Assembly: GCA_963921825.1 (NCBI GenBank)
Contig: OY997596.1
Coordinates: 60,958,754 to 61,022,753, forward strand
Direction: 5' to 3'
DNA: 64,000 bases
Origin: Erodium maritimum
Taxonomy: Eukaryota; Streptophyta; Magnoliopsida; Geraniales; Geraniaceae
Shown one piece after another: positions 10,762 through 22,300 of this stretch. A program made the translations under genes and the position numbers. The notes beneath the pieces are model-generated. The model was not told where the DNA came from and did no database searches. It worked only from the letters and a program-made list of their open reading frames with translations. How positions within the stretch are numbered: the stretch's first letter is position 1; each line of letters starts with the position of its first letter.

Positions 10762-12258
10762 TTCTGGGGTTTCTATGACGTTCTCGTTTCCGATTCCGAT
10801 CCTCAAGTTCTGGGTTTTGTTGATTGTCACGCTACCTTGCAAAGTTCGAATCTTCTCATTAGCCCATTATATATATGTTTTTTAAGTGGGAATTAAATAA
10901 AAATTAAGATTAATTGTAAAAATTTGTGATGGTTGGTAAGATATTATTTTTGTAAAAACAATCTCAATTATTAGTGGTCTGTCAATTTATTAACAGGGTT
11001 AATTTTTGTTCTTGTTAAACGTAAAAAGAATATGCACGTAAAGTTAGGGTTGTCCAAATGGACCCAAAATCCGGTCTAATTGGTCAAACTACCCCACCCC
11101 GGTTTTATTGGGGTGTCCCTAATGGATTATGGGGGCGGTAGTGGATTGCAATTAAAGATTCCGTTGAGAATTCGGACAGAGTCCAGATTGAGAAAATAAC
11201 CTCCACTAGAGCCCAGTGTTAATCGGTCATTCCTAAATACTAAAGGCCAACTACTATTCGGTCCACGACTTCTCTTCTTCTGAGCGACATAAGAGTGATA
11301 TATGCCTTCATGAGCGATATGGGAGTTTCAATTTCTTTTTCCATCCACATACTACCTATTGTTGATATGGATTATAGACAGAAAAGTGACAACCCGGCCA
11401 TTTTGGGATGGTTGAAAATATGTTTATAGGACTGAGGCTTGACCCATGGACATCCCTAAGCAAAATTGGTTCTAAACTATAATAAGTATACATGAGATTT
11501 TCAAATTACAAAACACGTACTATGCAAATGAAAAAAATTAAATCATGTGACTATTATATGATTAATTTCCAATTAAAAATGACAGACTTATAGTCAGAAA
11601 ATAACTTAATATATTTTTTTACAAAAAAAAAAATAGTTCACCGATAATATTTGTAAAAATATGTAATTCACTGTAAATTTTTGCAAAAGATAAATATCAT
11701 TATCTTGAAGGGAAAACGAGGAATTTCGTTGCCAGTGCACGTGAAACTTTACGAATAGGACTAAAAAGTCACGAGAACAGAATAAGTCCGAGTCTCCCGT
11801 AAGACACCCGATGCTCTTGAACCCGTAGAAATAATATAGTTTGCATCCTACATAATGAAATTTATCCATACGTTATACCATGTGCCGATAATTGAAATAA
11901 TTACAAACAACCACAGAAAACAAAAATCCAATGCAATACTGAATACAAATAAGTAAATAAAAACAAGAAAGATAATATGGATCCTCTAGTGTAATATTGT
12001 GCTCCTAAAAAAAGATCGTCTGTCTCAGTCCTGAATCATGAGACATAGGTCACCAACCATCTACTCTCGGAGTCCAAACAGTCTAATGTAGTCCGATAAA
12101 TATCACTTAATTATATGAGGATTTCACATGATTACATATAATTGGAATTTTTTGGGCGGTACTATAGATCTCCAAAAACAATACGGACGATACTTGGTTT
12201 TCACGCCACTCTCTGTCCTCTAATACTTGAAAACTTAGAATACCGACCAAACAATTTT
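10762..12258. other. AT-rich spacer upstream of the ZnF-UBP gene
   Basis: No gene is recognised. An inverted-repeat element lies at 11046-11457: AGGGTTGTCCAAATGG at the left, CCATGGACATCCCT at the right. It looks like a distant relative of the AGGGATG family, but without a clear target duplication. The remaining sequence is AT-rich with no supported coding. Confidence 0.45.
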
Positions 12259-12259
12259 T

Positions 12260-12557
12260 TTAGGTCATCCATAGTGGAGAGGCTGAGAACCGGTTGGGAG
12301 CAAAAAGTAGGAGAGAAAGTCCAAAAAAGAAGAGAGAGAAATTAATTAAACAACGCTTGCTGTGAGTGCTGGCTGGTAGCTCACCGCCTCTCCTTACCGC
12401 CGACTGGGAACAAAAATGTAAACAAAAAGAGCTACAAGCTAACTATAAGCCACCTAGCATTGTAGAGTACTGACTGAGAGAGCTGACTATAAGGCAACAA
12501 AAAATAAATTTTTATTCTCACCGCCAACAACCGTCTATTGCACTTTGGATGCCCTTA
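12260..12557. mobile_element. Tourist-like (PIF/Harbinger) MITE
   Basis: GGTCATCCATAGTGGAGAG at 12263 and its inverted counterpart, reading CTATTGCACTTTGGATGCCC and ending at 12554, are flanked by TTA on both sides. Ends of the GG-C-ATCC-AGTG type with a 3-bp TTA/TAA duplication are the mark of Harbinger-derived MITEs. A related element ends the window near 63661-63960. Confidence 0.7.
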
Positions 12558-12608
12558 GTTGAGATGATTATGAGAATATCGAGTATAGTTAGTCAGGCGA
12601 TAATTACA

Positions 12609-13061
12609 CTTAAAATTAGGGTAATTTTCACCTCAATATCCTAACTATTAATTTTTTTTCACCTCAATACCCTAACTATTTTTAGTGGCACCTCAATACC
12701 CTAGAATGCTAATTTTTTTTCACCTCAATACCCTAACTATTTTTTGTGGCACCTCACTACCCTAGAATGCATTTTTGTGGCACCTCACTACCCTAGAATG
12801 CATTTTTGTGACATTAAAAACTGATTTTTTAAAAGAAATTTTGAAAACCAATGACATGGTTTTAAAATTTTGATTGTTAGTGAGTGGTATTATAGACTTT
12901 TTAAGTGTTTTCATCCAAAAATGGATGATAAATTGACGGCGGGTATCAAAGTGAAAAAAATGCATTCTAGGGTATTGAGGTGCCACTAAAAATAGTTATG
13001 GTATTGAGGTGAAAAAATTTAATAGTTAGAGTATTGAGGTGAAAATTACCCTTAAAATCAT
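12609..13061. mobile_element. Foldback element just upstream of RPS29
   Basis: The left end GGGTAATTTTCACCTCAATA (12621) is mirrored at the right by TATTGAGGTGAAAATTACCC (ending about 13052). TTAAAATTA and TTAAAATCA flank it, a 9-bp duplication with one mismatch. The left arm contains about three tandem runs of CACCTCAATACCCTAACTAT and CCTAGAATGCA; the right arm has single copies. The element ends about 60 bases before the RPS29 telo-box. Confidence 0.75.
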
Positions 13062-13110
13062 ATGTTAGAGAAAAAATTAAATCTTTACGCTCACGGCGCA
13101 TATTAGCGAA

Positions 13111-13137
13111 TTAGGGTTTGAGGGTGCTATATATAAA
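13111..13137 (+). promoter_or_regulatory. RPS29 promoter: telo-box and TATA box
   Basis: TTAGGGTTT at 13111-13119 is a plant telo-box (AAACCCTAA in reverse), typical of ribosomal-protein promoters. CTATATATAAA about 10 bases on fits a TATA box, roughly 90 bases before the start codon. Position and spacing suit a short 5'UTR. Confidence 0.6.
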
Positions 13138-13222
13138 CAATTTTTGTCACGCTCATCGCCCTCCTCCTTCAAGCAATCGGCGATTGGATTTCTCTGAGCT
13201 CTCCGAGAAGCAGCAGAAAATC

Positions 13223-14624
<1,402 letters not shown>

Positions 14625-15748
14625 TGAATAATTTGCTGTCTGCACAAGAGGAGAGGGTTCTGCATGCGTATGATTTTAATATCGTTTACATGTTTAAGTT
14701 TCAAAGGAACATGATTGTTGGATTTTGGTTATTGTAATGTGGAACCATAACTCTGCTTGAAAATCCTAGTCCTCTTCTTCTAGTGCTTCTCTTTGCAGCG
14801 TGCATATATATTTTTTTGTTACCTTTATGAACATGTGCTTTGCCTATTAGCTTTTTAGTTTAAAATGACAAAAATACCCCTTTCTAGAAAAAGTTTTTGG
14901 GTATTTTTGTTATTGAACACTCAAAAATTGACAGGATTGGGTAAGAGTTGTTTAAAACATTTTGGACTTATGGGCACGTTGAGTAGTTGATCTAGAAATG
15001 TGCATATTCAAGTGTAGTTGAGTGAGATTATCTTTTACAAGAATGTTGTGGTTTTACTTTGATTGCGTGACTTACAATTATGGTTATCTTTAGGAATGGC
15101 CGAATACCCTAAACTCGATGAGAACATATATTTTTGTATAATTTTGTCTCGATTGGTGCAATAAAACCCGTCCTTTTGTCATTCTCACAGAAAGAGGTAA
15201 AGTAGGTTAACCCAATCGGCTATAATATCCTTGATTGAATCGGGAGCAAAAATATAGAACACAAAAACTCGTTTCGTACTCATCACATTGTCAATCCAAA
15301 CCCGTCCCCTTGTCATTTTTACAATAGTCAAAATCCTGAATGGATACGAAGACATATCACAAAACTCATTGGGTATCCATCACATTATCAATCCTCACCT
15401 CATTTTAGAAATATATACAAATACATATCTGATTAATCCTTAAAAGCCTTTGTTGTCCGACCAGTGTCTATGCGTCAAGTTGTCATCCCTATAAAGAACT
15501 ACAAGATACCTTAATCCATATGAATTCGATATCATTGATCTGATCGAAAAACAGAAATAGAAACCACAAAACCCGCTCCCTACCCATCAAACTATTTATC
15601 CTCACCTCATCATAGGGTTAAAGTGGGAATTAGAGGCAGCCAAAATGGGTCTTATGGGCACCACATTCTTACCAATCACCTCAACAAAAACATAAAATTA
15701 GTTGAACTAAACCCCTAACAATAAACTAACACATCACTTGGTGGGTGA
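14625..15748. other. Spacer after RPS29 with two decayed elements
   Basis: 14855-15035 resembles family M3: complementary pieces ATACCCCTTTCTAG..GGGTATTTTTGT, and TTGAGTGAGATTATC at the right. 15092-15490 starts AGGAATGGCC and ends GTCATCCCT, like a worn member of the AGGGATG family; no target duplication is evident. No gene is recognised. Confidence 0.45.
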
Positions 15749-16018
15749 GTGTGTTTTTCTTTTTATACCAATGATGCCATGGGCCATGGAGTGTACTTTA
15801 AGTCACATGCTTTCAAAAGTTGTTTCTTATTAACATCATATGATCTCAAAAATACTATATATTATAATGAGTCCATGAAACCTATAGACCCTTGTGACTC
15901 ACCCTTGGACCTAGCTATAGCTACCTCCTTAACCACCTCATTATTGTTGGCTATAACTTATATTTTAATCATCTTCATCTTCATTGGTCACCCTTGGCTT
16001 TTGTGCTCCTTGCCTTGA
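15749..16018 (+). CDS. Possible small membrane peptide (hypothetical)
   Basis: One open frame of 89 codons; from the internal Met at 15872 it would be 48 residues. The C-terminal half is strongly hydrophobic (ATSLTTSLLLAITYILIIFI) after a short polar stretch with PCDSPLDLA, like a single-pass or tail-anchored peptide. I do not recognise a family. There is no splice or promoter evidence, and such a frame can arise by chance in AT-rich DNA. Confidence 0.2.
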   Translation: MCFSFYTNDAMGHGVYFKSHAFKSCFLLTSYDLKNTIYYNESMKPIDPCDSPLDLAIATSLTTSLLLAITYILIIFIFIGHPWLLCSLP

Positions 16019-16099
16019 CCTAGAGGTCTTCAAGCGGTTTACAAGTTGTAATTACCAGTAATTATCAGATTGTTAAGTAATTAAAAGGCTAACTACCAG

Positions 16100-16538
16100 A
16101 TGGAGGAGAGGGAAGAGCAGCCAGAGGCACAACAACTTCCGATGCAGAATGAACCGATCCGGCAGGCGTGGGTGGAGTCGTCCTCAGACTATACCTACAG
16201 ACCGAGACAGCTATTGCTGGGAGGTCCCGGGCAGTCTGCACATTCAGCAAAGTTTATTTATCTGTTTGCTTGTTATCTGCTATATCTTTGGAACATTTTA
16301 CTTCCTGCTTGTTTTAGGACTTTTTTTATTCCTCGTTGTTTTGGGACGACGGTAAGGAGTTGTCTTGAGTTTGTGCCCACGATTTCAAATGGGCTATTAT
16401 TATGGGTCCATGAGCGCCGGGTTTGCTACGGTCGGCCCGGACATACATCTGGAACCCGGGGTGGTCACGCCTCATCCTGTTTGATTACCTATTGGTATTA
16501 ATGGAAGTCTCCGGTTACCCGTTTCAAAAAAAAAATCT
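16100..16538 (+). mobile_element. Possible retroelement 3' end
   Basis: A locally GC-richer block in AT-rich surroundings with a 133-codon open frame that has no recognisable domain. It ends in CCGGTTACCCGTTTC followed by a run of ten A near 16527, as a LINE or retro-transcript 3' end would. No target duplication was found, so the nature of the block is uncertain. Confidence 0.3.
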
Positions 16539-19090
16539 ATAACTCCCTCAAAAGCTACAAGTCTCATATCGGATAAATATGATATTAACGTAACGTAGGA
16601 TTAATATAGACAATAGACTCGTAGAAAACATTGGTATATCGAGTAAAAACCGTATCCATTATATAATCATGATTTTTTTATAGCTAGTTTAATAATAATT
16701 TTGTATCTCAAATCACACATTCATAATAATGATTTTGGACTAACATGAGATAGACGATACAATATCCATTCCATGTTATCTGATTTAATTTGTTCATCTA
16801 TCATTAACATTTGAAATGTCAATAAATTAAAAAGATAATTGCAAAAAATTACCCGGAGGTACTCGGTTTTTGTAACTTGTAGTCCTTGTAGAAGATGCTA
16901 TGGATTTTCTTTTGTTGTTTTTCAACCTTTTTGTTTGAGACGACGGTTTAACCCTTAAAAATAAATTTAAAAAAATCCAAACTTTCATATCTTTTAAATT
17001 TCTTACTTTATATACGATTTAAAAACGTATCGAAACAAACGGATATGAAAATCTGATTATTTTGATTTTAAAATTATTGTTTTTAAAATTTCATTTTTAA
17101 TGGAGTGGTCATCCCATATGATCCAATTTGATGTTTTCTATATATATTTTTATAATTAATTGTGAAAGCTGATGAAGAACAAAAGGGTAATGGATGGATC
17201 TAAGGGACAAAGAACAATGCTTTGAAAGCAAGGGACACATATATATGGAACATTTTAGGCCCTAGACAATTCACATGGAAAGAGACTTTGCATCTTTATT
17301 AATTATTTTACACACAAAATAAAAATGGAAAATTAGGATAAAAAGCTTCATTAGCTTAGCTTGCAAAAGCCACAAAGCAACAATTATAGTTTTTTTTTCT
17401 TCCTTTTTGGTATCAATTTGTATTTTAGATAATTATTAAACTAACAAAAGATCATTCTAAGAAAATAATTGAGGTATTCATGTTTTGTATCTTGTTGTTG
17501 TTTTTATTAATATAAAAATGTCATGAGATTTTTTTGTTGTAGTTTCTATAAATTTGTTTTGATCTAATAATTTACAATTGAAAATCTACTTCTTTAAAAG
17601 TAAATAATTGAAGAACAAAAATCCAATCTTTTTATATTTCTTAAATTTTAACTTTTTGGAAAGGAAAAAAATATGTGACTTGGATTTTTGTTTTTTTACT
17701 TATTAAGTTTAAATGGTAAACATACCATCTTCGGTGTTATACAAATTATAATAAAAAGGAGTTATTTCTAATTCCCATGAACCCTAATCGTTTTTGTTTT
17801 CGATGTTGGCTCTTTCTCTCTGATTTATTATTGTTTCTTGTTACTCTCTTTTACAATAGTGTAATCGTCACCCCATTTGTGATTCCTTGACCTATCCTGA
17901 TTTAGGATCGACATGCTCGATTTTCTCTTTTTTGAAGGGTTTCTTCATCATTTTCTCGGGCATCTCCTCCGCTATCTGAAGTACACCTCTCCTTCTCTCA
18001 CAGGTCCTCATCGCAAGGCCGAGGTGCAAATCATGCAAAGCATGACGGTTATAGTAGAGATGGAAAAAACAATCTATGCGCCTCCTCATGAGAATAGGGT
18101 CAGACCTTTTAAGTATACACATGAAATAACCATCGTCAGTATCATCTTCTTATATCTTTCACTAAATATTTTAACTGCAAAGTAAAGCAACTATTGTTTA
18201 CTGCGATTCCGAACACTCCCGAAATTATGTATTTGGTATCCGTACCTTTCTTTATCAATAAAATCGATGTTGATTCGCTCGGAAAAATTGTAACATAGAG
18301 CTAAGTTCTACTTTTTATATAATTATGGAAACGACGGCTACAAGTTGTACAATTGTTTTTGAGGAAAGGTTATGCTTTATTCATTAATAAGCGGCAACAT
18401 AAACGATAATACACCCAAACGGGGATACACTCAAAACAAAGCCGAGACCTCCATCAATTGACAGGTGTTCCAACACGCTAAGCTTAAACAAACTCTTAAA
18501 GCAACTAGAATGACAATATACAATCACGACGATTAGCACAATTAAGCAGATACAAGGTTCTAAGAGCCTTTCAAGGGGTTGTATTGACCTGTTGTGGTGG
18601 CCACCAAGCTCACCCGAAACCGAGAAGCCTGACAATTAGAGTAGAGGACCAAGAAGAAACTGTGCAAAATGCACATCATCTGGGAGTTCCTGATAAACGA
18701 TAACGATATGGTGACACAAAAGAGATATCACAAACACTTCATACAATACAACGACGGTAGAAAACCAATAACAACATCGAGACACAACAAAAACAAACGG
18801 TGCTTCTAACAAGTTGTACAAAATTAAATACCCTTGTTTTTCTTGTAATTATCCCATTTAATAATTACCATAATTTGCAAAAATGTATAAGATAATATAT
18901 AACAGCCATTTATTTGGATTTAAAAACTATTAGTAAGCATAAAAAAAGATTGCTTGTCATAATGGGATGAATAATTAACTATTGATAATAATAAAACAAC
19001 AAAAATTAAACAAAACTCCAAAACATGCATTAAATTAAACTAAAAATATATGTTTAATGCCCCTCTAAAGATTCACAAAACCCATAGACC
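16539..19090. other. Gene-poor AT-rich stretch
   Basis: No gene is supported. A single-ended M2-like piece starts at 16833 (GATAATTGCAAAAAATTACC). The block 17760-18190 has short open frames on both strands without recognisable domains. 18360-18830 is a less AT-rich block of unknown origin. Confidence 0.4.
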
Positions 19091-19099
19091 CAAAGCCAA

Positions 19100-19185
19100 A
19101 AGAGCCCACTCTCTCTCTCTACAGAGACTATAGTCGCTCTCTGATCTCCTCTCTCTCTCACCTACTCTCTCTCTCTCTCTAGAAA
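19100..19185 (+). repeat. CT microsatellite in the QWRF 5'UTR region
   Basis: Repeated runs of CTCTCT interrupted by a few other bases, 180-260 bases before the QWRF start codon. CT-rich leaders are common in plant 5'UTRs, so this probably lies in or next to the transcribed leader. Confidence 0.6.
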
Positions 19186-19363
19186 CCCAAATGGCTGAAC
19201 TGAGCACCTACAGGAAATGGTGAATCTCCCACAAATCGGCGCCGTGAAAGCTATCTTCTTCCCGATTCGCTAGTTTCTCGAGCTCGACAGGTCTCGGCCA
19301 ATGAGGGGTTTCTGGGAGAACCCGCCTTTCGAGAAAGCAATGTGAGGGAGATTTGAAGGTCTG

Positions 19364-22300
19364 ATGATGGTGGCTGCCATTTCCGAAGCAGCTTCGACGG
19401 ACCCACCAAAGGCTCGGACCCAGGGCACGAATCTTCGCCGGGACAGTCCGGCGAGGCGGCCTCTCTTGCCGGCGGAGAAGGACAATGGGGTCGTGCCGAG
19501 GAGACCCAAATCGAAGCAGGTCTCGTCGAGGTACATGTCCCCTTCTCCTTCAACCTCTACATCGACGACGACGACTACGACGACGACGACGACCTCGTCT
19601 TCTTCGTCTTCGCGGCGATGCCCATCTCCTCTTCTCCCGAGGTCTACGAATTCGACCCAGGCCTCGACCCCATTGCCGATTGGGGTCCCGAAGAGGGCAC
19701 AATCGGTGGACCGGAGGCGTCCCGTGACTCCGGTCACTGTCCCGAGGCAAGGTAATGCCGGCGAAGTGTCGGCCGCCGCGAGGATGCTGGTCATGTCGAC
19801 GAGGAGCTTGTCGGTTTCGTTTCAAGGGGAGGCGTTCTCGCTCCCGATTAGCAAGACCAAGACCTCGCCGAGTTTGAGTTTGAGTAATGCGAGGAAGGCG
19901 ACGCCGGAGCGGAGGAGGGCGACGCCGGTGAGAGGGAAGGTCGATGGAGGAGGAGGAGGAGATCAGGTGGAGAATTCAAAGCCGGTTGATCAGCAACGGT
20001 GGCCGGCGAGGACTAGGCAGCTGAGCTCGAGCTCAAATCAGCTCATGAGAAGCTCTGATTTCAGTGTAGATGACAACAAGAAGAAGCTGCCTGACATTGG
20101 ATCTGGGATTGCTGTTAGGGCTTTGCAGCAATCCATGGTTGGTGATGGTAGAAGATCGTCTTTTGATGGTAGATTAAGCTTGGATTTGGGTAATGCTGAG
20201 AGATTGAGCTCAGTTCATCAAAACCCAATTCCCAATTCTCTGAATGAATCTTCAATGGCCACCGATCCCACTTTATCTGACACAGATAGTGTGTCCTCTG
20301 GTAGCACTTCAGGAGGTCTGAGTAGAGGGAAGAACTTGCCCAGAGGGATTGCCGTGTCTGCAAAGTTTTGGCAGGAGACGAATAGTAGGCTGAGACGCTT
20401 ACAAGACCCAGGCTCACCATTATCAACAAGTCCAAGCTCTAGAATTGGGTCATCATCATCTAAGTTTGTTCAATCCAAGAAGTTCAGTGATTCTCCTTTG
20501 TCCTCGCCAAGAACAATCGCTTCCCCTATCCGCGGAGCTGCCAGGCCAGCGTCCCCTAGTAAGCTTTGGACATCATCAACACCATCTCCTTCTAGGGGGA
20601 ATCCAAGTCCATCAAGGGTGAGAAACTCTTTAAATGGACCTTCAAGTAGTATTGTGAGCTCCACGCCTTCGATTCTTAGTTTCTCTGTTGATCTTCGGAG
20701 AGGGAAGGTGGGGGAGAGTCGTATTGTTGATGCACACATGTTGAGGCTTCTCTACAACCAGCACTTGCAATGGCGGTTCGTGAACGCTAGAGCAGATGCT
20801 ACTTCCATGGCTCAGAAACTAAGCGCAGAGGTATGGTATTTAATATTTAGGGATAATTGCAAAAACTTGTGGTGAACCATGTGCGTTTTGCAAATTGACA
20901 TCCGCCAATTATTTTCCGTCTGTAAATCCACTAACGGTTTTTTTTTTTTTTTTTGCAAAAAGCAAGTAACCATGCACAAGTGTATACATAAGGGTTCCAA
21001 ATTGCAAAACACATATACATGAGGGTTACAAATTGCAAAACACATATGCATGAGGGTTACAAATTGCAAAAACGTATAATGTAAAGGGAAAAATCGCCAT
21101 TTCCAAAAAAAAATGTAGTCATGTGACTGTCACATGACTAATTTTCGTTACAGATAACGAATTTGCAGACGGAAAACCACGGATTCAGTCCATTTTGTTA
21201 AAAAAACACTTATATATGGGAAAGGTGACAGTGTGTTCTTGGTAAAACCATGACCTATTCAGTGTGAATCCATGGGTTTTTGATTAATAACGAAAGGTGA
21301 CAGTGTGTTACTGATAACCCCTCACCTTCAGGGGGTCTTTTTGATAATCAAAAGTCGTCGAGGGGTGTAGATAACGTTTTCCCTTTAATATTTATATATG
21401 TTTAGTTTTGGTTGTAATATTAATTTTGGGCTGTCTTAGTTGTTATGTTCATTGTTTAACTATCACTAGCTTATTTACAATCCACTGCTTGAATTTCAAA
21501 TGAATAAGCCATTCCTATTACACTAAACAATAACGTAAACTTTCAAAGTAGAACTTTTAGTTTTTGATTTGTTATATTAATTGCAGTTCATTCTAATAAA
21601 AAATCATATGCTAAACATAAATTTCTCTTTATATGTGTTCCAGAAAAATCTATGGAATGCATGGGTGACAATCTCAGAACTACGACATTCTGTCACACTC
21701 AAAAGAGTAAAGTTACTATTGCTGAGAAAAAAATTGAAGTTAACTTCGATCCTCAGAGGACAGGTAGGATTCTGAGCTTATCCTAATTGTCGCATTCTAT
21801 CATATTGTAAAATTTCATGATTTGGAACGGACTCATGAGATTTTTTGACCATATGCATATGTGTTTGGTTCTTATAAAGGGGTAATTGCAAAAAATGCTT
21901 TCTCTTTGATAATTGCAAAAAAGTACCATGAACTTGTCTTTTTGTTGCAATTTGTATAAAATTGATTATTTTACCCTTATAATTTAGATTTAAAAAATAA
22001 TAAGTAAAAAACAAGAAATTCAAATATTCACATCCCTTAGTTTTCTTCCTCTTTGTACCAGACAAAGAGTAAGAAATATAAGGGATGTGAACATTTTGAT
22101 TTCGTGTTCTTTGATTATTATTTTTAAAATTTAAATATCTAAGGGTAAAATCTTCATTTTTATACAAAGTGCAACAAAAGGAAAAGTTAGGGGAACTTTT
22201 TTTTGCAAACATCAAAGAAGAGCGCTACAAGTTACAAAAAAAGTGAATACCTCAGGGTACTTCTTTGCAATTATTCCTCTTAAAGATCCAAATTAATTTG

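Noticed and set aside
18360..18830. Possible reverse-oriented retroelement 3' end
   Set aside because: A short AT-rich start and several open frames, but no domain and no matching flank duplication; similarity to 62110-62770 is only compositional by eye.
19270..19794. Long minus-strand open frames opposite QWRF exon 1
   Set aside because: They mirror the codon bias and Thr/Ser repeats of the sense exon; no domain, no splice signals, and the sense strand is clearly coding.
20985..21072. Regular short repeats suggesting a CRISPR-like array
   Set aside because: Only three imperfect units without equal unique spacers, inside a plant intron and part of a MITE.
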